A stretch of DNA of 64,000 bases from Archilochus colubris (GCA_023079485.1 CM041086.1:12656401-12720400), one strand, 5' to 3'; shown: positions 1 to 13,311, counted from the first letter of the stretch. The notes: generated by a model not told the origin, from the letters alone. A program made the numbers and translations.

Positions 1-1959
1 CCACAGGTTAAGTTTTGCACAGCATAAAAAGAATTATTTTATCTATTTCAAGCTTATTACCTTCAAGTATCATGGAGCATCCCTTTTGTACACTGCAAAC
101 ACAGTGAGGAATAACCCTGCTGACCCTCTCTGTGCCATTCATTATTATACATCCTTCTGTCATACTCCTCTTTATTAGTCTGCTCTTAGAATTAAATGGC
201 TTTTAGCTTGCCTAATACTGTTTGAAATGAAAGTCCCTTTATGCCTATAAACATTTCAGCTGCCCTTTTTGGACCCCTTTCACTTTCAGCTCCAGTCTTA
301 TTTGAGAAGATAATTTTGTATCCATTTCTCCAGCTGCAGAGGAGCAGTAATAAGAAGGGCCGAGACAGTATTATAGTAAGCAGGAAGGCTCCCATGCTAT
401 TAATATTTATTTCCTGCTGGTATCTGGAGGCATCAGCTGATCCAGAGTCCTATTGTGATGAACTACACAGCCATGTAGTACATGACAGCCCTTGCTCAAG
501 GGACTGTATCAAGAGGGATACGGGGATGTCAGAGAGGGAGAATTCATGTGGCAAATTTACTTTTCTAATGCAAACTCATTGCCTTGCAACCTCCCAGCAG
601 ATGCAGCCTGTGCTTGGTGAGAGCCTGGTGCCTGTTTGATACTGAGAACCCCCCAGGGGAGCTGGTCCCTGCTGTCACAGATCCCCACACAACCTTTACC
701 ACGAAGCCACAAACAAACCCAGCACTCCATCTCCATCTGCACAAGGTTGAAGAGCAGCACCAGGACACCAGATACCAAAGAACTCAAGAGATGGCTTTTG
801 TGAGGAGAAGAAAACCTCCAGGGAGGGGAACCTGCTTGCTGAGCAGCCACGGAGAAGACAAGCACAGAGATCAGGCTCACATGGAGCAGTCACTTGAAAG
901 CATGAAGTGTTTTAGTGACCAAAATCACTCCAACTCAGGCCAGGAGAAAACACACTAGGTATTAAATGGCCTAGTTTAATATTAGGTATTAAACACACCA
1001 GTAATTAGAAAATGCAAACACCCACATTGATAATGTTCTCAGGGAAAGAACATTTCAGAAGCATCAAGCAGATAAATAAGAAATCTAAATCCCACTTAGA
1101 AAGTGAAAATCAAAGCACAACTTGGACACCACAACCTGGTCCTCACAACCGCTGCTGCTTTCTGCTCACCCCAGCTATGTCTGAGTGCCAGCACAAGGCA
1201 TTTCAGGGATTGTGCTCATCCCTCTCCTCCCACCTGTTAGCTGCTTTCTGCTCTGCATCCTCCCAGCCACCTCCTCCTGAAGGATCCCCCTCACCCTGTG
1301 CCCAGGGGCTGTCTCCTCCTCACCTCCCTGCTCCAAGCCCCTGGGAGTGGACAGGAAGATTTGTTTGCCTGAATTTCTCTCCTGGGAACAGTTTGTTATT
1401 ACAAGAAAAGACAGGATGTTTGCTACGTAGGCCTAAAGGTGGCTCTACAACAGCTCTGCTCAGGGTGTACACAACCTTTTTAGTGGGGAAAGCAGGGCAC
1501 AGTCAAAAGGAGCACTTGAAGGCAGACAAGCAGCTTCAGCAGCGAGCAAGCTCTCTTGCTGTTTGAGTACACTTAGGAGAACATAAAAACAGTGAGAGTG
1601 AAAAGCAGAAACAGTGATGGAGGAGCTCCTTGAGGCATTAGAAGAGAGCAGGCAGCCCTTGGTTGGTTTTCTTTGACTGACTCCATAACATTATAACAAG
1701 TCACTTATCCAAGATGCAAGCAAGGGCGTTTTTACCTGTACCCACCAGCTCAGCTCTTACACCCCATTTCCTTATATGATTAAGGAACAGGTTTTATCTC
1801 CCGTGGTAGATTTGTCAGATATCCACAATGACTGCAGTAGTGAGAACACCCAGGATCCTTCTCTGCCCCATCTCCATCCCTTTCTGATTCTCTTTCTGAT
1901 TTTGGCAGGTCAGCCTCCTTCACCTGCCTGTATTATATCACAGGCATATTTTTAAATAT

Positions 1960-2570
1960 GAAATAGCAGGTGGGTTCCTAATACACAATCAGAAATGGAA
2001 CACGGGTGACTGCAAAGCTGCAGCTTATAATTCCTGCAATTTTTCAGGGTGAATTTATGAGAGCTTAATGTGGTTTTAATACAATTACCCAATTATAAAT
2101 TTGTCTGATTATTAGCCTTGCACTTGCATTTTCCATGACACAGCCAAATCAAACAGGCACATCATCAAAAGCAGAAGTAGGGGGTATACTTATCAAACAT
2201 GCTGAAATGAATTATAAACTTTAAAAATCCCAACATACTGTAGACTTTGAAAAAGAGAAAGAATAAACTGTTGAATAAAAGCAGTGCTTGTGCCATGAGT
2301 ATGATATGGCACTGAAGTTAATTCTGTGCATTAAACATTTATTACACCAAATGTTAATTTAAAACAGTCATTAAAATCAGTTTTATCTCTGTCCGCTGGA
2401 GGTCAGTTATTAATTGAAAGTTGATGAAGCTTCCCTAATTTCAACATCATTATTTCAATGCACACATAACAGGAGCCATTATGTCTTAGATTCATACAGT
2501 GCTGCTCAATTTATTTCTCACACTTTCTATCTCCTTTTGCAAACCTTTATAGTGATAACGAACATTTAAT
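1960..2570. promoter_or_regulatory. Candidate conserved non-coding element
   Basis: This block is strongly AT-rich and dense in TAAT/ATTA homeodomain-type cores, for example around 2040-2100, 2340-2370 and 2408-2420. It has few CpGs, no reading frame of note and no repeat signature. That texture is typical of deeply conserved developmental enhancers in vertebrate gene deserts and long introns. The call rests on appearance only. Ordinary AT-rich DNA would look similar, and a multi-species alignment is what would decide it. Confidence 0.25.
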
Positions 2571-3192
2571 TTCAAAATGAGGCTCCTAATGACCATCTTC
2601 TGGAAATACAGGTACAGCAGGTACAAGGGGGGAAAGTCAGCTTAGAGTAATACACACAGATTGATTATTTCTCAGTCAGATAATTTCTGCTCTTTTCTTT
2701 TTCTTTAGGCTTTGCTTAAAGTCATTCATCATAGTTTTGGGTTTGTTTTTTTTTTTTTTTGTACTTCACTATTTGCCAAGCTATTTTCTTTCCCTCCCAG
2801 CTGAAGTTGAGGATTTGGGTCCACATTTTCCTATACTTGTGTTGTCCCCAGAGTATAACCCCAAAGGAGCTGGAGGCTGGTCTGCCTCTTGCTTGGTGCC
2901 TGGTGGCACCACTGAGGGCTGAGGGGCCAGGGGACATCTCAGCTGTCTCTTGGGCCCACCAACCCAGCAGCATCTCTGGTGCTGGCCGGGCTTTTCAGAA
3001 GGCAAGCACAGGATGGGCAGGTTTGGGCACTGGTCTCTGCTGTTGCCCAGCACTGGGCTGACTGGAGGACAGCAGGGTTGACCCAGTTCATAAGGAGTGC
3101 TGAAAAGGGCAACTGAAACTTTTACCTTTTAAAACGCATTAATTTACAGTAATGAGCATACAGATTTTACCAGATTAGGACTAAGAAAATTG

Positions 3193-3206
3193 CTGCCATC
3201 TACTGC
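3193..3206 (-). promoter_or_regulatory. CTCF-like core motif
   Basis: Read on the minus strand, these 14 bases (GCAGTAGATGGCAG) agree at 13 of 14 positions with the common CTCF core consensus CCASYAGRKGGCRS. Only the first base differs. CTCF binds such sites as an insulator and loop-anchor protein. One motif in 64 kb can occur by chance, and occupancy cannot be read from sequence. Confidence 0.25.
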
Positions 3207-3624
3207 TGGAAAGAATTATGTGACTACCAAAAGGCTCTTCCAAAACCAAGTTATGAACAGCAATTATCTTTGGGGAAGTTTCTCTCCTGTGAGCCCAGCT
3301 CTCAGGGGGTATCATCACACACAAGCAGGAGGGATGAGCCCCTGCAGTTTGGTGGTGAGAGTATCAGGCTGGACAGACAGTCAGAGTCCTCATCTTGCTC
3401 TGTAAGCAAAGATTTCTCATTAGGAAAGGAAGAGAAATATTAAGAGCAGCAGAGCTGTACTTTAAATACATCCCCCAGTGCCTGAACAACTCCTGGTTTT
3501 GACACATAGACACTTCTCTTCAAAAGAATAATGACTTACAGCCTGAGGAAGTCTTTTACTTTGGATTTCCCCACTTGCCTAAAATTTAGGTGGCATTTTT
3601 CTCTCTCCTCCAGATTCAGATTTA

Positions 3625-3785
3625 CTAATTTATAATAATGCAAATGAGCCGGAGGGAACGAGTCAGTCTCCCATGTGTCACTGCTGGTTTGGGGGAGTTT
3701 AATCCAGTAAAGAAGCTATGCTGTTGATTATTCATAGATAAGCTCTATACTGCGGGCAGGTATTCCTTGTGACCAAGGCAGAAGG
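3625..3785. promoter_or_regulatory. Candidate enhancer with POU octamer
   Basis: An exact octamer ATGCAAAT lies at 3638-3645. The flanking 150 bases mix AT-rich homeodomain-like cores with unique-looking sequence that belongs to no repeat I recognise. The octamer is the binding site of POU-domain factors. The enhancer call is inference from motif and texture. Confidence 0.22.
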
Positions 3786-6700
3786 AGAAGACAGCTTTTA
3801 CAAGTGGAGGACATAAAAGTCTGGATAAGTTTCTCTTCATTCAAAGCTTTGGGGAGGAAGCAAGAGTCTAGAAATCAGAATTCCCATGTACTGTTTCCAG
3901 TCCCTGTGCCCATCAAGTGTCCCTGTGCTTTATCTTAGCCACGATCACCCTCAGCCCACCCTGCTCCTTTTCAGCAGCTGTGTATTTTCCCTACAAAGCA
4001 TTGGCTTCAACAGTCTCTTAATCCCTGCAGCACCAATGCCTCCGGAGGTTTTATTTCCTTGTACTCACATGAAAGCAATATATGACTCCATCAACCTCTC
4101 TCATTGGCCCTGGCACGCTGCTTTTTTAAAGCCAAACCATTCCCCTTCATCTCATTGTCGTCAGTGCATATGCCCAGCAGCTTCAGGAACCTTGCTCTGC
4201 TCAAACCTCCTCTGCTTCGTTCTGAGAGCTTCAACCCTGATGGTGCTTTTGCTCAAAGATCTCCATTGCAGTGTTTCTTCCCCCTCTCAGAACCAATTAA
4301 CAAATAATTATGTCAGAAGACAGAACACCTTTGTGACACCATGCAGTGGGCCCAATTGCTTTTAAACAGGGCTTTGTTTTGTCTGCTTTGCCAGGGAACT
4401 ACTCACCCAGTGGCTGGGTTACTTTTGCCTTAGGTGAGCTCCCCCAGCTTTAACATTTGTCCAATTTTCTCACACAGCTTCTGCTCCTTGGTAAAGAGAA
4501 CAAGCAGAATGTTTTAACTTTCCTCTGGGGCAGCCACTGCCTCTGCAGGGCCCCAGGACACCTGGCTGCAGCAGAGCACCTTTGACAGCAGTTTTCACAA
4601 AGTCACACCCAAGTCTTTGTCCTACAGGAAAAAAAAAAAAACCAAACAATGTCAAATTTGCTCAGCCTGGCTCTGCAGCAATCTCCCCAGAGCAGCCACT
4701 GCTGTTCAGCTCCATTCTGAGACCAGAGATTCCACCACACATCTGCATGCAGGATTCCACTGGTAGTTCACAAGGAGGGGATAGACTGAAAGGAAGGAAT
4801 GAGACCAAATTAGACCTGTCTGAACTCCTAATCATTTCTCCTTTCCTCTCAGAACCATTTTACTCTGTCTTGGAGACAAAGCAGTTGAGAAACAGCACTT
4901 GGTTTTCAGGCTATGCCTCAGAGCAGCAGTAATTGAGGGGTGAAAAAACATAATTTTCATAGCTCCCTCTTTCTCCTGTATACACATCATATGCAGCAAT
5001 TAAAGTTGACATTTAATCTCAGACATTTTCATTAGATAGCTAATAGGCAAAAGGATCTGAAATGCCCAAAGCAGACTCCCTATTCTCCACCACCAGTTGT
5101 AAAAAAGGATTGCAAGATAAATTTTTAAAAAAAAATAAATTAAAAGATCACCTTCTGAAGTATATTGTTTAGATAAAACAAGGTTCAAAAACAAGCACTG
5201 ATAATGCCACCATCCCATGTCCTGGGCCAACCATGCTCTTCTGGACCCCTCTGCTCCTGGCTCCCCTGATGAGGGCACACAAAGCAACCGAGTCAGCTGA
5301 AGTTCATGTTTTTAGAGGCAGGTAATTGCCCCCCACCCAAAAATACAGCCTTTACACAGGGACACCACAGAATAAACAGGCACCTGCCATCTGCCATTTC
5401 CTCCACTCAGTCCTAAGCATTGGGACCCAGCCCATTGCAGCTGGGGACAGAAAATAGGATGGCTGACACCATGGCAAGGTTTGGCTTTCTACCTTCCCCC
5501 ACCACAGACACTCCAGAAGGTGATGTTTCCCTCAGATAACTTGCCTGGGTTGATTCAACACAAGACAGTTGTTTCCAGGAAAAAATCCATCCAGCCAAGC
5601 CAGCTCAAAGTGCTGCTACTCTCAGCTAAACCATGGCTTGAGCAGCAACCTGAGCCACTCAGCCAGGAAATCTTCCACTTCTCAACTTGTACTCACAGCA
5701 CTGAAGAAACTGGTTAGCTGAGCAATCCCTGCTGTGCAGCTCAACTACAGATGAGCAGGTAAGAATCTGTCCCTGTAAATACAGATAGATTTAAGGCTGT
5801 GTTTAACAGCTTTTCTGAACTGAGACTCTGATGAATTTAAAGCAAAAACAAAATTAGCATTTTTTTATTTGTATTTTCCTGACAGAACCAGGTGCCTGAA
5901 TAATATTTTCCCAACAGGAGGAAAAAGCCCAACAGGCTTTTTTTTGTCTCCTAGGAAAGCAGTCAACAGTCTTTCAGTGACACAGAAATCAGCCTAATGG
6001 AACCATTTATGTCAGGTTATCCTAAAGGAGCACTTCAGTGGTATTATCCAGAGAGGAACATCTGTACACTATTTGCCTGCCAGAAACAAAGTCTCTACTG
6101 CATTTTCCCAAAAGAAAAATTTTTATAACCTTTTGCTGACAGAGGACTAATAATTATCCACATAGGAACATGCCATTAGAGTTCCATTGACAAAGGTTTA
6201 TTTATGGAAGAAAAAAAAAAAAAGTGATGAATGAAGTGCTAGTAGATTTCTTTTGCTAACAGAGCTACAGGGGAAGAAAAGAAAATTAAAAGTCACAGCA
6301 CAAATAGAACACCTGAAAGCACAAATACCACAGCAAAGCAAAGAGCCACGGGACAACAGAGATGCCATCAGGGACTCAGCATCCCCAGACAAGGAGCACT
6401 GAGGTGACCACATCATACCCCAAAGTGTGACCCACTCATAAGATATGTGGCTGGCACCACCTTGCATTCACCAGTGCTGTGTCTCCTTTGCCAGCCAGGA
6501 TTCTTGGGGGGATATACAAAGGCTGAAGGAGAAGATAAACAGTGCAGAGAGATTTGCAAAGTTATTTTCCAAGCTCTTTTGTGGCATTCTTCCCACTGAT
6601 CTCCCTTTCAAGTGATTTTAACAGGTTGACATGGTGCCAGATACTATGTATAAAACACAGTTTAGCATAGTCATTAGTCTGAAAACAGGAGAACATCACA

Positions 6701-7044
6701 GCTAATCACAAGGCAACCACTGTGGTGAGATGAAAGCAAACACTGGTGTTTCTTAAAATGCTTTGGATTTAATTTGTTTCCTTGTCTAGTTACTGTCACA
6801 CCAGTCACACTTTGTGAATCAAAACCTCTAGGTTTCATCCTTCTTTTCATAAACAGAGTGTTAGAGGTTCCTCTTCGATGAACATCACTCTTCATTTGTT
6901 CCACTTCTCCCTGGATGACTCTCCTGGACTTCATCAGTTCTGGTGGATGTGCTTGTTGATCAGGGGCTGGATAGATGGGAGAATAATTTGTATCACTCTG
7001 GTGTCTTAATGGTCTTTACACAAAATTATTAAAACCAACCACTT

Positions 7045-7815
7045 TCAAACCCCTGGGTTCCTTCCTCACAGGAATTCTGCTGGATCCCTTCACAGCCTCC
7101 TTGCCCTTCTCTGGACCTGCTCCAGGACCTCAATCTCCTTCCTGAACTGAGGGGCCCAGAACTGGACACAGGACTCAAGCTGTGGCCTCACCAGGGCTGA
7201 GTACAGGGGCAGAATCCCTTCCTTGGACCTGCTGGCCACGCTGTTCCTGATCCAGGCCAGGATGCCATTGGCCTTCTTGGCCATCTGGGCACACTGCTGG
7301 CTCATGTTCAGCTTCCTGTCAATCCAGACTCCCAGGTCCCTTTCTGCCACTCTGTGCCCAGCCTGGAGCTCCCCATGGGGTTGTCGTGGCCAAAGTGCAG
7401 GACCCGGTATTTGGCCGCGTTGAACCTCATCCCGTTGGGATCATCCCAACTCTCCAGTCTGTCCAGGTCCCTCTGCAGAGCCCTCCTGCCTTCCAGCTGA
7501 TCCACACTCCACCCCAGCTTAGTGTCATCTGCAAAGTTGCTGATGATGGACTCGATCCCCTCATCTAAATCATCTATAAAGATATTAAACAGAACTGGGC
7601 CCAGCACTGATCCCTGGGGGACACCACTGGTGACCAGCCACCAACTGGATCAGCACCATTCAGCACCACTCTCTGGGCCCGGCCCTCCAGCCAATTCCTA
7701 ACCCAGCACAGGGTGCCCCTGTCCAAGCTGTGGGCTGACAGCTTTTTCAGGAGAATGCTGTGGGAGATGGTGTCAAAGGCCTTGCTGAAGTCCAGGTAGA
7801 CTATATCCACAGTGG
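7045..7815 (-). mobile_element. CR1 LINE, internal fragment (reverse transcriptase)
   Basis: Chicken-repeat-1-type non-LTR retrotransposon, read on the minus strand. Translation in shifting frames gives the reverse-transcriptase core in order. VYLDFSKAFDTISH lies at about 7770-7815, [16 protein letters not shown] at about 7555-7605, and the catalytic-loop peptide FADDTKLG at about 7510-7540, where the DD pair belongs to the polymerase active site. Then come the thumb-side motif DRLESW, and [20 protein letters not shown] with [11 protein letters not shown] towards 7090. At least two frameshifts break it, so it is dead. The 5' part of ORF2 is missing, as usual for CR1. The end of ORF2 and the 3' untranslated tail are also missing, which is unusual because CR1 copies normally keep the 3' end. 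A later deletion or rearrangement on that side is likely. Confidence 0.93.
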
Positions 7816-10399
7816 ATGAGCAAAATATTTTTCTTTCACCCAGTGACTCGTGAATTCTTCTGCACATCACCCCAGCTTGGTGCTGTGCTAGACCCCTCCT
7901 GGAGAGCTGGAGACCACCACATGGGCTCCTTTTGATGAAACAGGAGGTATAGGGCTATTGCTGCAAAGGAAGAAAGGGAGATGGGAACTGAGTCTCCTCT
8001 CACCACATCACTGCTCCTAGGTTAGGCATAAGTTGACATTTCCCAGTCCAGGAAGAACACCTTGGCCACCAAGTACCACAAAGTGCAAATGTAGATGCCC
8101 ACATACTACTACAAACAATTCACTGAAGGAAAACAGAGGCTAAGAAAAGGACAAAAGAGATTTGTGCCCATTCTCCTAGAAGATCCAGGCAAGGACATGT
8201 AAGCACTGAGACACTGGCCATGTGGTGGAAGGCCAGGCTTCCTTGAGGAATTTCTTCCAGGATTCCTTGCTGCTACACAGTCCTGAGCCCTGATACTGGC
8301 ATCTTCACTGAGCACAGTCTTACTCATGACAACAACATCTGATGGGAGCATTGCCTAAATAAGTCTTGAAATTTCCATAAGAACATGATCATAACACTTG
8401 GCAGAATAATGTCTCACAGCTCCACTAGATTATTTATGTCTTCAATTCCTGCTAACGCTCTTGTCAAATGAGTATAGATTTATTATTTTAATTATCTCAA
8501 GCTTGTAGAGATTTAAACATCTGTTATAGGTGTTCAATAAGTAGTAGAACAGTAATCAATTTTTTTCTTAAACAGTGGAGTGATTCATTGTGCTTTGTGA
8601 ATAGATAAACTCACTACAGTCAATAGAAGAAAGGTACTTTGAAAGAAAGCAGGAAGCTCTTTTAATTAGCTTCTAATTAATTCTGTTTAGGAAGCCTAGA
8701 TGAAACATAACATTTAGGAACACTAAAAGTAATTTAATTACAGAATTTGGTGTGTTTTCCTCAGATCATTCGTTGCCAAAGCAGCAGTGTTTCCTGTTCT
8801 GTTTCTCAGCAGGACAATGTTTATGGATTATCTACACAATTTACATTGAACATCCTCTGTTCCACATGGCTTTCCTGCTTATGTAATAGATTTATCAGTT
8901 CCCAGTGATGGACCACTGGAAGAATTCAGCCCAGAGATTTTCTTGATGTGATTTGAATCCCCCTTGGGCATTACTTGACATTGGTAAAAATGAAAAGAGG
9001 AGACTTCCAGGTTTGACAGGGCACAAAGGCCTGCATTAAAACATCATGTCTTCTGGAGACCACAGATAGATTTGGAGTACCAGCCCTTATGTCTAGCATC
9101 TATCCTGAGGTGAATAAAATAGTAAATGTTCACCTCTAGAGTAACTGATGCAATATTACAGAGCTTCATTCTCTGAGCAACTTCTTTGAACTCAGAGAAG
9201 GTACAGAGGGTCAAAGCAGTGGCAACAGGAGCCCAGGACACGATGAGTGGTTTGGTACTGCATTTCTCAACTACCACTCCATTTAAAAGAGTAGAGCTTG
9301 TCTTCGGTCAACACTTCCCCAGGACTTGTGCAGTCAGGTCTTTGGGCAGAGCCTCTGATCCATCGTCAGTCCTAGCCAGGGAGCAAGACCTGCTGGTGTT
9401 CCAAAATCCTGTAAGTCATATTTCACCCCTTAGAGTCTTAATGGGAGCACTGCAGAGACAGCTCTGGGAGCCTAATGGGCTGAGAGAGGGGGAGAGCCCA
9501 GCAAACAGTATTTACTGAGTGGGTGCTGAACAGCTTCCTCAGGTCCAGCCCAGAAGACACTCAGGAACTCATCAAACACTCCAGTACAAAGCTCCTCATC
9601 CAGTGTCACTGGAGGCAAAGACACTGAATCCTCAGATCTGTGACAGGAGGATGGGTGGATGGCCACATTTCTGCCTGTATCTATATATCATCTATATCAT
9701 CTGTTCTCCACATAGGTAGGCTTAGCCACCATCACCTGGAGCTTCTCAGTTGGGTGCAGTCCCAGTGTCCTTTGATGTCTCCCCATTCCCTTTCTCCCAC
9801 CTGGCAACATTTCCATCCTGTTTGGACCTCAGCTCTTTGGGAAACAAACAAACAAAAAAAGGAGGAAACTGAAGGCAGAGAAGATTGCTGAACCCCTGCT
9901 GCTACCTCTCAGCTCTACCATGTCATCTATTATTGCCATTTGGGTGACAGGCATTTTTGCAGATGCTACCAAGGACTGGTGCAGAGCTGACATCCTGTAT
10001 GCAACAGTGCTTCAAGAGGAATATGGCACAGCACAAATAGAGTTAAACAGAAAAATGTCCCCCAAAGTATTTTGAGCCCTGGAAAGGTCTTTGAAGGTAT
10101 CAAGGCTTCATTCATTTCATGCAGAATGGTGAAGAAGCACAACAATAATAGATAGTTATCTATTCTGTCTGTCCTTGGAGGCTTTTAAGGGATTAGAGAA
10201 GTGGAAGTCGAACTAACTGGGAAAGTGCAGGATGCACTGAAGATTGCAAGGATAATAATGATGTTTTTATAAAATTTTATGAGAGAAAAAGACCTACCTC
10301 AACATGTGTGTGAGAGAGAGATTCCTGCACAATCTTCACAGTAAAATCTTGCCCTTATGGAGTGGGAAAATTCAACTTTAATTTTGTGAAATAAAGGAA
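7816..10399. other. Non-coding stretch
   Basis: No gene is recognisable. Upstream of the CR1 piece the sequence becomes unique. 8440-8900 is AT-rich with many TAAT cores. A plus-strand segment ending at about 9412 has a CCT|GTAAGT donor and an open frame, but no match to any known protein and no second exon in phase nearby. I treat it as unsupported. Confidence 0.55.
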
Positions 10400-10502
10400 T
10401 TTATTCTAATTGCTGTAAGTTTCAAATCCACAAGAACAAAGATTCAAGTAATCTAAAATCCCTAAAAATTACCAGTTCATTTATGCAAGTCCTGTTGCCC
10501 AC
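10400..10502 (-). other. Candidate terminal exon (minus strand), with stop and poly(A) signal
   Basis: Read on the minus strand, an acceptor ending TTTCTTACAG sits just above 10502. With two bases completing the codon left by the candidate exon at 10640-10717, the frame runs seven codons to a TGA at about 10477-10479. An AATAAA poly(A) signal follows at 10405-10400. The three parts together form a compact 3' end. Each part alone is common by chance in AT-rich DNA. No protein homology supports it, so confidence is low. Confidence 0.18.
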
Positions 10503-10639
10503 CTGTAAGAAAGATCATCTCAGCACAGCAGTTTTGCCTTTTCAGTGTCAAATCTGACCCAGGGCTCCAAAACATTTAATCCCATTATAAAATCTGCCAG
10601 CTGAGAATCTAAAACAAAGATTGTTATTACTTTGCTTAC

Positions 10640-10717
10640 CATGGGCTATCTTAAATGAATTTTCAGGTGAGGTTTTAGCAAGGAAGGAGCAGAAATCTGT
10701 AGATAACCATGCATCCT
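10640..10717 (-). other. Candidate coding exon (minus strand), unknown protein
   Basis: This 78-base segment is flanked by a very strong acceptor (pyrimidine-rich, ending CTCCTTTTCAG) and a G|GTAAGC donor. One frame is open right across and reads DAWLSTDFCSFLAKTSPENS then FKIAH. It starts with two bases and leaves one. That phase accepts the exon candidate at 13312-13351 upstream and the candidate terminal exon below 10502 downstream. I recognise no domain. A pseudo-exon inside an intron would look the same. Confidence 0.22.
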
Positions 10718-13311
10718 CTGAAAAGGAGAAAGCAGAAAAATGAGACACACACAATTTATGGGAGAAACGGATGAATGGAGAATCAAGACTCATCAGGTTA
10801 ATGAGACAAAGCCAGATGTCTAAACAGAGAAGGGTTTTACTAGGACATCTGAAAGATGCAGTGAGCAAAAATAAATACCAGAGATCTGATTGCTGCTCTC
10901 CAACAGAAACAAGACAGCTTTGAGCTGAAATTATCCCCCAAAGGCAGGGACAGGAATATTGTTCTCTCCTGCACAACAGATTGTATCAGTTCCCAAGCCT
11001 TAAACTCAACCCCTCCTGCAATCAGCAGACAAAGCCAATAATTCTAAGAATGAGAAAACAGATGCAGAACAAAGGCCACCCAACAGTCTCAAGAAATTCA
11101 CAACCAGAAAAGCCTCTGGCTACATATTGAACAGATGAAAGTTAATACACTGGATTTTCCAATTGATAGAAAATTAATAACAGGTTAAGTTCATTACAGA
11201 GAGTTACTGATACAGTGCAAGTGCCAGTTTCCCACCCCACTACATCACTTCCATTACCATGGGCTTCAGAGACTTTGGATGAAACCATATATACTACAGT
11301 ACTCTGGAAAAGAGTGACCATCTCTAGTGCTAAACCTTGGTCATATTTTCCACATAAACAAACTGGTAGATTTTGGTAGAGAACAAAAAGTATTTGAGCT
11401 TTGAGAAAAAATATAAAACAAAAGACATGTTTTCAATGCTAGATGAGTAAGATAGAGCCAGCATTCCACTTCTTTCCAATTCCACTAGTTTTTCCTGATT
11501 TTGTATGATGTTCTGGGCACAGAAGCACAGAACTTCCATTTTTAAAAAATTCAGGCCATGTTTGCAGGGCCAGCACTTTTGAAAAATGTTACAAGACTAA
11601 GCAAAGGTAACAGAGATCATTGAGGGAAAAATGGTGGAACACTGGGATAATTTTTCTATTGCCTTTTTTTAAAAAGAACTGCACAGTTATTGTCTGTCTT
11701 TCTTCTTTTTACCACAACTGAATCTAATTCTTCTAATTCAGCATCATAAAATCTAGTGAAAAAAATAATCCTAAATTACCAAAGGCAAGAAACAAACTTT
11801 ATACTTAACTGTTCTGGTTAATGCAATTTCCATAGTAATTATGTCATGCACATCATCTAATACCTTGTCTAGAGTGAATTCTCTACTTCGTTTTAGTACC
11901 ATCCTAGAAACATATATTTAAGAAGTTATAAGAAGGAAGCAATTGCCCTGGGGAGTCACACATTGCTACTGTGTTCTAAATTCTAAAACACCACTTCTAA
12001 GAATGCAGGTTTTCTTTTATGAGCAACATTATTAATTGAGAGCAGGAAGCAAAATATGAAATTTTTTATTAGTTTCATCTCCTAAGGTAGGCAATGTTTG
12101 TGCCCTTTTTCCACCTGCGCCCAGGAACAACTGAACTTGTTGACTAGTTTACCTTAAATTCAGCAAAGAGGGAGACATTCAAAAAGATATTAAGTTCCTA
12201 CAAGTTTGGCAAGAGTAAATACACATAAAAAACTAAGTAATAGCTAGGCACATAAACGAAAAATGAAAGCACCACAAACTTAATAAGAAGAGATAATACA
12301 TCTGGGGAAGCCAAACCCCCTCCTTGTTCTTGTCCTGTGCAGATTTCTCTTACATAATCTAATTCAAAAAAAGAACTCAGTCAACTCAACACAAAAGATT
12401 TCTTCACTATATCCATCTTGGCACCTGGTAAAGAATACAGAAAACATAGGTTAAAGATGCTCCATGCTCTCAAGCTAATAATCTAGGACAATGATTTACT
12501 TTTACAGGGTCAGGAGCCATTTTCTGTCCCTAGCACTACATGGATCTGTTGTGCATGGTTTCTGCCTCTCTTTGTGGTGCTGTGGTAGCCATCCTTGCTT
12601 TCAGGCAGCAATTCCAAACAGCAATGACCATCAGGATGTAAAGAAGTATCCTGGGGATTTCCACAGGTGCTGAGTTTTCTTAGTGCCTCAGGAGGTGTCT
12701 GCAGTCCCTGCAATGGAGAAACCTCTTCCTTTTCTGCCTAACAATGAGGCACTGAATCAACTGAGCTTTACTGAAATGCAAATTAATTACTAATGAATTA
12801 AGTTTGTGATCTCTTTCTGCTGTGTAGCACCTCTTAATTTCAACACAGTTTCACAAGATTTGTAAATGTTTTCTCCTTTTCTGGGGGAAAAAATCCACAA
12901 GTAAAGTAAAAAATGTGTAGACTTACGAGAAAACAAAGCAAGTCAGAGGGCACAAAGAGCAGGTCTACTCACCTTACATGCTGCTGAAAAATGTTTCACT
13001 ATGTCATTGAAACACACATTGATAAATCACCCACATAAACATGCAGCTGCCTGACATTTTGAACTATTAAAAAAGACCTGAGGTGACATAAGGCTCAGTC
13101 CTGCATTTCTGACAGATTTCTAGATCTCCCTGTGACATCAGAAGATATTGGAGTTGCATAAGGAATGCAAGATCAAGGGAGCACTGGCTTTCTCTTTAGG
13201 ATCTCAGGTCACATTATTCACAACCAAGGCTGTGACTGAGCCCATACCAAGTGCTCAGCCTTATCATCATGTGATAAAAGCATCACTGGGCTATTTGTGC
13301 TGATCACTTAC
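10718..13311. other. Non-coding stretch
   Basis: AT-rich sequence without recognisable genes or repeats. Two further minus-strand splice-site pairs were seen. One is around 11713-11752, open in one frame but out of phase with its neighbours. The other is at about 12974-12984, an 11-base microexon. Neither is well supported. Confidence 0.5.

Larger units (their letters stand above)
1..7044. other. Non-coding stretch, AT-rich
   Basis: I see no recognisable gene here. Open reading frames of 60 to 184 codons occur on both strands, the longest at 1012-1566 on the plus strand. They have no known domain, low-complexity or proline/serine-rich stretches, and no shared phase with good splice sites. 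Short homopolymer runs (T at about 2747-2760, A at about 4629-4640 and 6210-6223) are present. Sub-blocks at about 1960-2570 and 3625-3785 look like conserved regulatory DNA and are listed separately. A plus-strand pseudo-exon, with a good polypyrimidine acceptor before 4395 and a TAG|GTGAGC donor after 4433, is 39 bases long and matches nothing known. Confidence 0.6.

Noticed and set aside
1012..1566. Plus-strand open frame of 184 codons
   Set aside because: No known domain, proline/serine/leucine-rich composition, no flanking exon structure. Chance frames of this size are expected in 64 kb.
4395..4433. Plus-strand 39-base splice-site pair with strong acceptor and TAG|GTGAGC donor
   Set aside because: Isolated, very short and without partners in phase. 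Such pseudo-exons are common in introns.
5700..5759. Plus-strand segment before a CAG|GTAAGA donor
   Set aside because: All three frames contain stops, so it can only be non-coding. No other exon supports it.
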